Positions 8,115 through 15,782 of a DNA stretch of 64,000 bases are shown here, piece by piece. This DNA comes from Anaerovorax sp. IOR16 (lineage in GTDB: Bacteria; Bacillota; Clostridia; Peptostreptococcales; Anaerovoracaceae). A program made the translations under genes and the position numbers. Each line of letters begins with the position of its first letter. Within the stretch, counting starts at the first letter, position 1. The notes under the pieces were generated by a model that was given only the letters and a program-made list of their open reading frames with translations, had not been told where the DNA came from and made no database searches. The DNA is taken from assembly GCF_017168145.1 (NCBI RefSeq), contig NZ_JADQTL010000012.1, positions 1 to 64,000 of the forward strand, in the 5' to 3' direction.

Positions 8115-9064
8115 TTAAAGCATCATGATTGTGGTTGCACTTTTCACAATGTCTTTGGTGATTGTTCCGCCTTCAAGCTCTGCAATATCAAGGCACTTAT
8201 TCAAGACCTTAGTAAGCCATCTGATGCCACCCTTTGTGGTTCTTAGGATTAAGTTTACAATCTCCATCTTTGCTGAATCTGCAATGTTAAATTCAGATAA
8301 TATGTTCAAAAGCTCAGCTTCACTCAAGCCCTGTGTTTTATATACATAGTCAATTCTTGAATCTATCTGTCCATAGTTCTCGTTCATGCTTCTTTTTTTA
8401 AAGTGGTGCTCTACAGCAAGAGACCCAACCATGATTAATGAGTTGCCATATTCCTTGACGATATCGTGAAGGTTTCTGATGGTCTCAATCTTTTTATGTT
8501 CTTGACAGGCATTATCTGGTCTATCTCGTCAAATATAAGTATCTTTGGATTATGAATGAGGTACTCAATAAGCTCCTCGAACATTTCACTCTTGGAATTA
8601 GCTTGAAGAACAGTTCCACAAGCTCTGCCGATTGCCTTAAGGATGTCTCTTGTTGCCATAAGGCAGTTGCATCTGATATACACTACATTGCTTGAACTCT
8701 TTACAAACTGCTTAACCGTTTCGGTCTTACCTGTTCCAGCATTGCCTAAAATAACACTGAATCCATTAATACTCTCTGTAGCTTTGCACACTCCTAAGAT
8801 GTTCTTTGCATCCTTTGTCAGTATAAAATCCAAGTCCTCAACAGACTTTTTAGCTTCCGTTACTTCTTTGTGTTCTGGATGCTCTTCCTTAAGCTTTTCA
8901 ACTGCTGCCAAGAATTCATCCGATACCTTGCCACCGTCAATAAATTTACTTACTTGAGACCTGCTGTAACCAAGTCTTTTGCCTATTTCCGTTTGTGTAA
9001 CTCCGCTATCTATAAGTGAAATAATAAAAGTTTTAAGTTCATCAATTCTTAATTGTTCCATCAT
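8115..9064 (-). pseudogene. MuB-like target-DNA ATPase with a frameshift
   Basis: Two frames together encode one MuB-like AAA+ ATPase of about 316 residues. The first (8435-9064) has an N-terminal helix-turn-helix (TQTEIGKRLGYSRSQVSKFI), Walker A GNAGTGKT and Walker B ILIFDEIDQ. The second (8115-8432) gives the C-terminal lid region, RIDYVYKTQGLSEAELLNIL. Joining needs one extra A in the five-A run opposite 8491-8495, giving ..NIKKIETIRNLHDIVKEYG. MuB binds target DNA and activates MuA, so a real lesion would cripple replicative transposition. A sequencing indel cannot be excluded. Confidence 0.8.
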
Positions 9065-9072
9065 TTAACCTC

Positions 9073-9402
9073 CTATTTAGCTTGTAAGAATTCTTCGCCA
9101 AGTTTCTCAAAGAACTCAAACCCCTTATTGTTTTCTATTTCAGTATCAAACTCTTTCTTCTCTTTGCCTTTGGCTGTATGCTTATTCATCCTTACAACCT
9201 TAGCCTTATTGACTACCTCTTTGTTTCTAGGTGTCAGCATGTTGTTAAGGGTTTCCTCGTCCACATAATCTTCAAGCATGTATCTTCTAACTTCGTCCTG
9301 ACGTACCTCATAAGCCTTAATCGCTTCTTTGGTTGCTCTCTTAGCTTCAGCTTTGAGTTTGCCCCAACGTTTCATATCTTCCTCAGTTGCATTCATGGAC
9401 AT
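9073..9402 (-). CDS. Unknown charged protein between muA and muB
   Basis: 109 residues, highly charged and helical, with no recognised domain. Its ATG overlaps the muA stop codon, implying coupled translation, and it ends 9 bases before muB. Similar small charged proteins occupy this slot in Gram-positive Mu-like phages, but I cannot assign a role. Confidence 0.55.
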   Translation of the reverse strand: MSMNATEEDMKRWGKLKAEAKRATKEAIKAYEVRQDEVRRYMLEDYVDEETLNNMLTPRNKEVVNKAKVVRMNKHTAKGKEKKEFDTEIENNKGFEFFEKLGEEFLQAK

Positions 9403-10982
9403 TAGCTCTTATTTTCTGCCTTACAAGTAAGCTTTCCATCTACATAAACATAAAGTTCACCGATATTGTTAGGGTCATATCTAACTACACAGCTTTTTCC
9501 AAAGTGAGGGATAAGCTTGTCGTCCCAGTAGTAAATACCAAACTTCTTGATACCTGATGAAGAAATGGTTTTGACCTCTGCTCTTAGCATCAACATGTCC
9601 AGTTCTTCTTCAGTAGGCATGTCATGTCTTATCAAGTCAACTTCCTTCATTACTTCCATTGGTGTCTTTCCTCCAAGGGAAGAGTGAGGGGAATTGTTGT
9701 AAGATTCCATGTAGCCTTCTATGAATTTTGATACATCTAGAATGCTAAGTCCTTGAATCAAGATTTCCTTCTTGCTGATGTTGTGTGGTCTTTCCTCAAT
9801 ACTTTCACCACAGAAGCCGACTAAGTATCTGCTAAGCTCCGAGCTGAAGGTTTCAAAGAATCTCTCAATCGGTTTTGCCTTCGCATTGAAAGGAATCGCA
9901 AAGCTGGTCTTGATATCAAGTGCTTTGAATATCCCTTCGTAGCCTCTGAAGAATTCCTCTTTGGTGTCCGCATTAAGGTATCCGCTTTTGTAGTCCTTAC
10001 CATTATCCATGTAGCAAGTACCAGGCAATCCATATCTTATGATACTGCTTCTTAATGCTGCCGCTATTACCTGAGAATTACTGTTTCTAGCAATGCACCA
10101 GCCGACCATTGCTCTGGTTCTCATGTCCATCCATGCCGACATAGTGTATCTTTTAATCTTGCCATCCTCTGGTGTCCAGATAGCGAGGGTATGACCATCA
10201 CCAACCCAATACTCGTTAACCATTAAGTCATCATAAGTCCTTGTGATGCATGGCATGTATTTAGCATTGTAAGCTCTTTCACCCTCGAAGGCTAAGCACT
10301 TCTCAGGCTCTGGAATCTTCTCAATTTCCCTGTAAATCGTATCCTTAGAAACTTGAGCCCATCCCATCTTTTCAGCTTTCTTCCTGTACATCTTCACAAC
10401 ATGAGTTATCTTCGGTCTCATTGGCTGTAGGTAACAACCCCTTATAAATCGAATCGCTTCATCAGGAAGCCTTGATTCGCCTTTGTCCTTTCTAGGCTTT
10501 TTGATAAGTCCTACAAAGCCATATTCATCATAAGTTTTTCTGTATCTGTAAAGAGCTCTTTGGCTGAAGCCATATTCTTTGCAGATAGCTTTTACTCCTG
10601 ACGTTTTCTCTCCATGTCCTAAAGATATGAATTTGAGTACCGCTTCCTTTTTCTTTAAAGCTTCTTCAAGTTTTTCCTCGAAGGCTTCTCCATGTATTTC
10701 TCTTAATTCCCCCAGAGTGTACTCTTCTTCAAGATTGCCTTCATCCTTTTGGACTTCATCCTCTATAAGTTCCGCTCGCTCTTCGCCTTTAGAAAGAAGA
10801 TATTGCTTTTGTTTGTCTAAAGAGAGAGAGGAGAGGTCTATCATGTATGCCTTTTTGTTCTTCGCTCCTATGGTTTCCTTAACTTTTCCGTCAAAAGTAC
10901 CTTTTGTAATTCGTCTTTGAATTGTTCTTTCTGTTACTCCGTATAATTCAGCAACATCCGCTGTAGTCAACCAAGTTACCAT
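9402..10982 (-). CDS. Mu-type DDE transposase (MuA-like)
   Basis: 526 residues. The N-terminus is a winged helix (TTADVAELYGVTERTIQRRI). A second helix-turn-helix region follows near residues 130-165. The RNase H-like core carries DDE residues in YWVGDGH, CYMDNGKDY and RFFETFSSEL. The C-terminal beta-barrel begins near FGIYYWDDKLIPHFG. The enzyme pairs the phage ends, nicks them and joins them to target DNA for integration and replication. Ribosome site AAGGGGGATAAT precedes the ATG. It heads the early operon and looks intact, unlike its partner ATPase. Confidence 0.92.
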   Translation of the reverse strand: MVTWLTTADVAELYGVTERTIQRRITKGTFDGKVKETIGAKNKKAYMIDLSSLSLDKQKQYLLSKGEERAELIEDEVQKDEGNLEEEYTLGELREIHGEAFEEKLEEALKKKEAVLKFISLGHGEKTSGVKAICKEYGFSQRALYRYRKTYDEYGFVGLIKKPRKDKGESRLPDEAIRFIRGCYLQPMRPKITHVVKMYRKKAEKMGWAQVSKDTIYREIEKIPEPEKCLAFEGERAYNAKYMPCITRTYDDLMVNEYWVGDGHTLAIWTPEDGKIKRYTMSAWMDMRTRAMVGWCIARNSNSQVIAAALRSSIIRYGLPGTCYMDNGKDYKSGYLNADTKEEFFRGYEGIFKALDIKTSFAIPFNAKAKPIERFFETFSSELSRYLVGFCGESIEERPHNISKKEILIQGLSILDVSKFIEGYMESYNNSPHSSLGGKTPMEVMKEVDLIRHDMPTEEELDMLMLRAEVKTISSSGIKKFGIYYWDDKLIPHFGKSCVVRYDPNNIGELYVYVDGKLTCKAENKS

Positions 10983-11047
10983 ATTATCCCCCTTTATTTT
11001 TTATTTGATTTTTGGTATACTGGGGGAAAGAGTATATTTTAAAGGTT

Positions 11048-11140
11048 TTAAGAATTTAGAGTGAGTCTCTGGCAAGTGAAGCACTCTTTTTTTCTTTGTT
11101 GTGTAGCCCTTAAAATATTCTCTTTTCTTTGTTTAAGCAT
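11048..11140 (-). CDS. Possible 30-residue small ORF
   Basis: A 30-codon frame starts at ATG 11138-11140, overlapping the end of the upstream gene, with GGGGA eight bases before it. It contains one C-F-T-C pair but no full zinc-finger pattern. This is a weak candidate; the interval may simply be the leader of the transposase gene. Confidence 0.25.
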   Translation of the reverse strand: MLKQRKENILRATQQRKKECFTCQRLTLNS

Positions 11141-11480
11141 TCTTTAATTCCCCATTTTCAAGTTGTTCGTTAAGTGTGTCCAGACTAGCTTCACAAACTC
11201 CGCATTCCTTTGCTGCCAATTTGATAATCTGCTTAATAGATAATATTTCTGCTCCTTTATCAGCAATAAGCTGCTGTATGCCATTTATGAGTTCTTCTTC
11301 AAGATGCTTCTGTTGTTGCTCTAATTCATCCAAGTATCCATCAAGATACTTTATTCTCATTTCTAAAAACCTTTTGTTATTCTCAAGACTTAAGCTCTTA
11401 GAAGTTCCAAGGCTCTGCTTTGCCTCGTCATAAAACTCGTCAAGTATTTCGAGGTTTACATGTTTAACGGTCATATCCAT
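11133..11480 (-). CDS. Unknown coiled-coil early phage protein
   Basis: 115 residues with a central coiled coil (residues about 35-75, EMRIKYLDGYLDELEQQQKH) and a C-terminal helical region containing CGVCEASLDTL. No family recognised. It abuts the HTH protein gene directly (stop and start within one base), in the early operon upstream of muA, where Mu encodes ner and small accessory proteins. Confidence 0.5.
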   Translation of the reverse strand: MDMTVKHVNLEILDEFYDEAKQSLGTSKSLSLENNKRFLEMRIKYLDGYLDELEQQQKHLEEELINGIQQLIADKGAEILSIKQIIKLAAKECGVCEASLDTLNEQLENGELKNA

Positions 11481-11708
11481 CTATATCACCTCCCTCATTG
11501 GTCTGTAGTGTTTTTCATCAAGACCAAGGACTTCCATAATTTCATCCATGTATTTCTTTCCTGAACGTCTTCCCTTTAGAACATCTGTCAAATAGTTCTC
11601 ATTCATTCCAACTCTATTAGCCAGTTCCCTTTGAGTCATGTTTAATTCAACAAGTCTTTTCTTGATTTTGATACCATTAAGTGGTAGTGGTTTATTTTTG
11701 CCTTGCAT
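11481..11708 (-). CDS. Small HTH regulator, Cro/CI (Xre) family
   Basis: 75 residues that are almost wholly one Xre-type helix-turn-helix domain: IKKRLVELNMTQRELANRVGM, with recognition helix NENYLTDVLKG. Position and size fit Ner of Mu, the Cro-like protein that shuts down early and repressor transcription. A ribosome site lies just before the ATG. It could alternatively control the neighbouring accessory genes. Confidence 0.7.
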   Translation of the reverse strand: MQGKNKPLPLNGIKIKKRLVELNMTQRELANRVGMNENYLTDVLKGRRSGKKYMDEIMEVLGLDEKHYRPMREVI

Positions 11709-11723
11709 TGTAACAGCCCCTTT

Positions 11724-11879
11724 CTAGTGTTTAGAATAGCTTCTCAGCTTTCCTGATAGTTTGTGAACTATTTCAAATACCTCCTGTGAGTCCTTAACCA
11801 CAAGCCAGTTATTCGGATTCAGTTTTTTATCTTGAATCAATTCCTTTTGTCTTCTGGTTGGTTTTTTTCCATGTTTCAA
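11724..11879 (-). CDS. DUF6906-like small phage protein
   Basis: 51 residues starting at TTG 11877-11879, eight bases from a perfect AGGAGG. The sequence KHGKKPTRRQKELI then LNPNNWLVV is the typical pattern of the small DUF6906-type proteins found near regulators in Firmicute phages. No function is known to me. An alternative ATG 21 bases upstream lacks a ribosome site. It is the first gene of the leftward early block after the accessory pair. Confidence 0.55.
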   Translation of the reverse strand: MKHGKKPTRRQKELIQDKKLNPNNWLVVKDSQEVFEIVHKLSGKLRSYSKH

Positions 11880-11909
11880 GTTATCAACCTCCTTTTTCAT
11901 TTGTCCCTA

Positions 11910-11942
11910 CCTTCCTAACGGCGGTAAAATATCCTAGGAAGG
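11910..11942 (+). promoter_or_regulatory. Inverted repeat covering a ribosome site
   Basis: CCTTCCTA (11910-11917) is complementary to TAGGAAGG (11935-11942). The right arm overlaps the GGAAGGAGG ribosome site of the gene at 11954. As RNA it would hide that site; as DNA it could be an operator between the divergent genes. Confidence 0.4.
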
Positions 11943-11953
11943 AGGTGTTTGAA

Positions 11954-12211
11954 ATGTCAGATAATAAATTCCAAACTCTTTTAGACGATATACAGCAATT
12001 TAATCAAGAGCCTTCATTGCAAAATTTAGAAAATCACTCAAGAATTGTGAAGAATCCTCTTTACAAAGAACTAACAAAAAACTCAATAGATGGTTGCTAT
12101 ATTACAAATCCTATCCTAAAAGAGTTCTTAGACATTGTATCTAGTAAATTAGCTGGTCAAGTTCTAGACTTAATGTCTAAAAAACTTCATGAACGTTTAA
12201 ATTCTAATTAA
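11954..12211 (+). CDS. Unknown accessory protein, reversed orientation in prophage
   Basis: 85 residues from ATG 11954, seven bases after GGAGG. An upstream in-frame start is unlikely because it lacks a ribosome site. The product is helical (FQTLLDDIQQFNQEP, then ITNPILKEFLDIVSSKL) with no recognised domain. It is one of few genes here on the plus strand and converges on the next gene with a 15-base overlap. It looks more AT-rich than the structural phage genes, suggesting a later acquisition. Confidence 0.55.
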   Translation: MSDNKFQTLLDDIQQFNQEPSLQNLENHSRIVKNPLYKELTKNSIDGCYITNPILKEFLDIVSSKLAGQVLDLMSKKLHERLNSN

Positions 12212-12520
12212 TTCAATTATCTTTTTTTCAAGGTCAACTATTTGTTTTAATATATTTAGTTGACTTTCTTTTTCTATTATTTCATTTAGTGAAAATATTT
12301 CTTTTGAAATCTCATACTTATTAAGGGTGCTTACATTAGTTTGTTTTTGTAAAATATCTAATAATGCTTTTAGATTTTCCAGTGCTTTAAGTGGAACATC
12401 TTTTAATCCCTTGTCAAAATTACTTTGATTGTACTGATTTAATTCTTCTTGAAATTCCTTAAATACTTTTACAGTCTTCTCTAAATCGTCAATTCTTTGC
12501 TCTAACGTTTTCTTACTCAA
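12197..12520 (-). CDS. Unknown coiled-coil accessory protein
   Basis: 107 residues from a TTG start, strongly helical with coiled-coil character at both ends (TLEQRIDDLEKTVKVFKEFQ and LNILKQIVDLEKKIIELI). No domain recognised. Its 3' end overlaps the convergent gene by 15 bases, so the two transcripts are antisense to each other there. A GAAGGAGCTG ribosome site lies just upstream. A structured non-coding stretch precedes it. Confidence 0.5.
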   Translation of the reverse strand: MSKKTLEQRIDDLEKTVKVFKEFQEELNQYNQSNFDKGLKDVPLKALENLKALLDILQKQTNVSTLNKYEISKEIFSLNEIIEKESQLNILKQIVDLEKKIIELIRI

Positions 12521-12559
12521 TTTGTTTCAGCTCCTTCAATTTTTCTGCCACTCTCACCA

Positions 12560-12735
12560 ATTTTGATACAGGCTCCTACTGTCTACCGTTTCCCAACTGG
12601 GCTGGCTCTGAGTAATCGTTTTTGTTTCGGTGTCATAAGGACAGGAACACCTATTCGAGATTTAACAAGCACCAAGACAAGAAATTTCAATAGGTGCAGA
12701 GAATTGAGAATTATAAATTTTTGGTAAATCTCGCT
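12560..12735. ncRNA. Structured, relatively GC-rich non-coding segment
   Basis: No convincing gene is visible between 12521 and 12906. Within it, complementary arms occur as CACCTATT (12648-12655) with AATAGGTG (12689-12696), and CGAGATTTA (12656-12664) with TAAATCTCG (12725-12733). These pairings cross, giving a pseudoknot-like topology. Extra hairpins GGTGT/ACACC and GCACC/GGTGC compete for the same bases. The part from 12560 to 12660 is richer in G and C than its surroundings. The transcribed strand is unknown. Confidence 0.3.
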
Positions 12736-12797
12736 ATTTAATTTTAAAGAGTTGTGATAAAATTATGATGTGATTTCTTATCGTTAATATCATTATA

Positions 12798-12885
12798 AGG
12801 TCAATCTGACCTCGTGTCAATACTTTTTTAGACAATTTGACCTCATTTTAATATGTTTCGTTCCTTTTTGAGGTCAAGTTGACTT
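12798..12885. promoter_or_regulatory. Phage repressor operator cluster
   Basis: A perfect 6-3-6 dyad AGGTCA-N3-TGACCT lies at 12798-12812 and a near-perfect copy (AGGTCA-N3-TGACTT) at 12871-12885. A third half-site, TGACCTC, lies at 12838-12844. They are spaced by about 35 bases just upstream of the repressor gene, the expected layout for autoregulation and control of a divergent early promoter. Confidence 0.7.
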
Positions 12886-12906
12886 AAATAGAATAGGAGG
12901 ATTGTT

Positions 12907-13329
12907 ATGGAGAGTTTAGGAGAAAGAATTGCTTTTCTGAGAAAAGAGAAGGGTTTGAGTCAGAGAAAATTAATGGAAATATTGGAATTTAATAACTTAA
13001 GTAAATACGAAAAGAACCAAAGACAGCCTAACTATGAGATTTTAAAACGTATCGCTGATTTTTTTAACGTTTCAACAGATTGGCTCCTTGCTGGTGAAGA
13101 ATCTGCAAAGGCAGAAAAAGGTGATAGTGTATCATCAGTGTTCGGAGAACTCACAAGCGAAGAGATACGAATTCTACAACTTTTTAGACAGCTTAGCGAC
13201 AGGGATAAAATAAAAATCGAAGGAATTATGGAAGCTAAAATCGATGAAACAAAACAGGATAAAAGGGGATTGTCATCCAATTATCACAATGGAGAAGAGG
13301 CAGCAACTAGAGAGAAGAAGCATGCTTAA
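12907..13329 (+). CDS. Xre-family prophage repressor
   Basis: 140 residues. The N-terminal 65 residues are an Xre helix-turn-helix (RIAFLRKEKGLSQRKLMEIL, NNLSKYEKNQRQPNYEIL) ending in the frequent STDWLLAGE boundary. The C-terminal part is helical and lacks the Ser-Lys peptidase of LexA-like repressors, so induction is not by self-cleavage. It points toward the prophage end, as Mu c does. GGAGG precedes the ATG, and the dyad operators lie directly upstream. It probably maintains lysogeny. Confidence 0.8.
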   Translation: MESLGERIAFLRKEKGLSQRKLMEILEFNNLSKYEKNQRQPNYEILKRIADFFNVSTDWLLAGEESAKAEKGDSVSSVFGELTSEEIRILQLFRQLSDRDKIKIEGIMEAKIDETKQDKRGLSSNYHNGEEAATREKKHA

Positions 13330-13385
13330 TTTTTTTGTCGTATTTTGATACGATTTTACATCATTTTAAATAAGGAGGGTATACT

Positions 13386-13874
13386 ATGAATCAAAATAAA
13401 AAGGATGTAACTGGTCAGAAAGCTGGCTCAGTAGGATGTATGTCTGTCATCTTACTGATAATAATAATAGGTGTAGTAAGTAGTTTGATACCAAAGGGAG
13501 ATAAGGGTGCTGTAAAACTAGAACCAATACAAGCCCCTGAATATGATATTATTCGAGTAGAAGATTTGAGTTTAGGAAAATTTATAAGGATGAATTATTT
13601 GATATCTGTTAATGATTCTTATTCAGTAGAGGACTTGAAAACAATTGCTAAATCCATAGTAGAATCTGAAAAATCTAAGCAACCTACAAGCACTGTTTCC
13701 GTTGTTATTTTTTCTAATAATGACGACCCTTCTACAGGTGTTAATTCGATTGGTGATATAGAATGGGGTCCTTATGGAGAATGGGCTAAAGCTATGGACG
13801 TCGAACCAGGCGATTATTCCAAGCATGAATATACTTATAATTTTCGAAAGGAATATTTAAATAAAGAAAAATAA
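13386..13874 (+). CDS. Membrane-anchored protein, DUF4875-like
   Basis: 162 residues. One transmembrane segment at about residues 18-36 (SVILLIIIIGVVSSLI) is followed by an extracellular alpha/beta domain: a segment with YDIIRVEDLS, TIAKSIVESEKS, VVIFSNNDD and a C-terminal GDYSKHEY motif that recalls DUF4875. It follows the repressor on the same strand, so it is probably expressed in the lysogen. A superinfection-exclusion role is possible but only inferred from expression context and topology. Confidence 0.55.
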   Translation: MNQNKKDVTGQKAGSVGCMSVILLIIIIGVVSSLIPKGDKGAVKLEPIQAPEYDIIRVEDLSLGKFIRMNYLISVNDSYSVEDLKTIAKSIVESEKSKQPTSTVSVVIFSNNDDPSTGVNSIGDIEWGPYGEWAKAMDVEPGDYSKHEYTYNFRKEYLNKEK

Positions 13875-13917
13875 CACATGTCGCTTTGTCGCTTATGATA
13901 TTAGCCATATTCTATAA

Positions 13918-13925
13918 AAAGATTT
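13918..13925. repeat. Target-site duplication, left copy, IS256-type
   Basis: AAAGATTT immediately left of the element; identical to 15408-15415. Confidence 0.85.
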
Positions 13926-15407
13926 GGGACAGTTTCAAGTTTTGTGTAAACTCAAAAATCTGATATAAGATATGTGAATAGTTACTTAAGGGCAGAGTCA
14001 ATTTTGGGATTCTACCCTTGTTTGCATTATACAATGATTTTTTTGCATGTCAATAAAACTTGCCGAACAAGTTGTTTTTTAGAAGTTGAGATTTTTTAGT
14101 CTTTCCTCAAAATAAATCTCTAACTGGGAATATATCCGTCCCCAGTCCCTACGATATCCTGTCCACTTTTTTGTGATATCTATCGTTGCCAGATATAGCA
14201 TTTTTAAAAGGCTATCGTCAGAAGGAAAAATTGTCTTGCTTTTTGTTACTTTACGAAGTTGACGATTAAATCCCTCAATGGCATTTGTGGTATAAATAAG
14301 CCGCCTAACAGCTTCAGGATATTTAAAATAGGTTGCTAAAGTTGACCAATTATCATGCCAAGATTTATAGATTTTCGGATATTTTACATCCCATTTTTCT
14401 TGAAACAACTCCAATTCATTTAGGGCTAATTCTTCTGTTGGGGCAGTATAGACTCGCTTCAAATCAGCCATCAGAGCTTTCAAATCTTTGTAGGATACAA
14501 ATTTAGTGGAGTTACGGATTTGATGAATAATGCACTGCTGTATCTCTGTTTCAGGATAGACTGCTTCAATTGCTTGTGGAAATCCACTTAGTCCATCAAT
14601 ACATGTTATTAAGATATCTTTTACACCACGATTTTTTAGCCCATTCAGTATAGAAAGCCAGAATTTAGCATTTTCATTTTCACCAACATACATACCTAAA
14701 ACGTCCTTTCTACCATTCATATCAATTCCCAAAGCAATATACACAGCCTTTTTTCGTATTCTTCCTTCACTACGAACGTGGAAATGAATTGCATCCATAA
14801 AAACAACCGCATATACTTCTTCCAAAGGACGTTCCTGCCATTCCTTTACAATCGGTATAATTTTATCAGTAACTCGGCTAATCGTACTGTCAGAAATATC
14901 AATGTCATATAACTCACGCATATGGGATTCAATATCATTTGTAGTCATACCTTTTGCATACATGGAAAGTATCCTTTCTTCCATATCTTGCGTAACGGTA
15001 TTTTGATATTTCTTGATAAGCTGGGGTTCATATTCTCCATTACGGTCACGAGGAATAGCAACATTCATATCTCCATAGTTTGTATGCATGATTTTAGAAG
15101 AATATCCATTCCGACTATTGTCGGTTTCCTTATTCCGATAGTCATATTTTGAGTATCCCAGTTCGTCTTCTAATTCTCCTTCCAGAGAACCCTCCAGTAA
15201 TACAGACATCATATCACGCATAACAGAATTGACATCTGTACCATTTTTGATAGGAATATCATTCTCTTTTAAGTATTCCTGCATCATTTTTCTGATTGCT
15301 TGTTTTTGGGGTGATTCTTTTCTTCTTTTGGGCATAAATAAAACCTCCAAACTGATATATTTATCTTACATCAGTTTAGAGGTTTACACAAACTTTAGGA
15401 TACTCCC
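13926..15407 (-). mobile_element. IS256-family insertion sequence
   Basis: 1482 bp, bounded by imperfect terminal inverted repeats. Both begin GGGA, both contain a GTTTGTGTAAAC-like core about 20 bases in, and both continue to a CTGATxTAAGATA block. An 8-bp direct repeat, AAAGATTT, flanks it, the duplication size usual for IS256. One transposase gene fills it. It landed in the prophage end region and pushes the outer and inner transposase boxes 1.5 kb apart. Confidence 0.92.
14079..15335 (-). CDS. IS256-family (mutator-type) transposase
   Basis: 418 residues from ATG 15333-15335, eight bases after GGAGG; an upstream start is unlikely. The N-terminal region carries IPRDRNGEYEPQLIKKYQ. The catalytic core shows VFMDAIHFHVR and CIDGLSGFPQAI with an intervening helical domain, then CIIHQIRNS and the C-terminal TTNAIEGFNRQLRKVTKSK Glu motif. 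These are hallmarks of IS256 transposases, which move by a copy-out circular intermediate. It appears full-length, so the element may be active. Confidence 0.95.
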   Translation of the reverse strand: MPKRRKESPQKQAIRKMMQEYLKENDIPIKNGTDVNSVMRDMMSVLLEGSLEGELEDELGYSKYDYRNKETDNSRNGYSSKIMHTNYGDMNVAIPRDRNGEYEPQLIKKYQNTVTQDMEERILSMYAKGMTTNDIESHMRELYDIDISDSTISRVTDKIIPIVKEWQERPLEEVYAVVFMDAIHFHVRSEGRIRKKAVYIALGIDMNGRKDVLGMYVGENENAKFWLSILNGLKNRGVKDILITCIDGLSGFPQAIEAVYPETEIQQCIIHQIRNSTKFVSYKDLKALMADLKRVYTAPTEELALNELELFQEKWDVKYPKIYKSWHDNWSTLATYFKYPEAVRRLIYTTNAIEGFNRQLRKVTKSKTIFPSDDSLLKMLYLATIDITKKWTGYRRDWGRIYSQLEIYFEERLKNLNF

Positions 15408-15415
15408 AAAGATTT
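15408..15415. repeat. Target-site duplication, right copy, IS256-type
   Basis: AAAGATTT immediately right of the element; identical to 13918-13925. Confidence 0.85.
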
Positions 15416-15514
15416 GTGTGAAAGCCTTGAAATGGCTAGGTTTAACTCAGTTGTCGCTCTTTAAAATTATTTTATTCAATTTGTCGCTATAAAAAATATA
15501 TCTACCATTAAAAT

Positions 15515-15539
15515 GGACACCTCTTTTATTGGGGTGTCC
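15515..15539. terminator. Hairpin in prophage end, terminator-like
   Basis: GGACACC (15515-15521) pairs with GGTGTCC (15533-15539) across an 11-base loop. On the minus strand it is followed by ATTTTAAT. It may stop host transcription from entering the prophage, or end the repressor operon. Confidence 0.45.
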
Positions 15540-15782
15540 TCTTGCATGCATTTCATTATAACGCTCAATATATCAACATTGTGTCGCACCAGTGACGTTT
15601 TTGCATAGCACCGTCACCAGCATTTCGGATATCATAACCTTATCGCTGTCTTTTGATGCACTTTGTCAATTATCTTGAGAAACCTGTCCATGAATTTCTT
15701 TCCCTGTCTATCGTGGTGTATCCCTTGTCATCTCGAGGTTTCCCACCTATTTCCTCACCGTCTCGTCTGGTCTCTCTCTTTG

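Noticed and set aside
8485-8500. Programmed -1 frameshifting in muB
   Set aside because: The run is only five A bases, and re-pairing in the A site (AGA to AAG) would be poor. Mutation or a sequencing indel is simpler.
12600-12660. A small self-cleaving ribozyme in the prophage non-coding segment
   Set aside because: The conserved cores of hammerhead (CTGATGA with GAAA) and similar ribozymes are not present.
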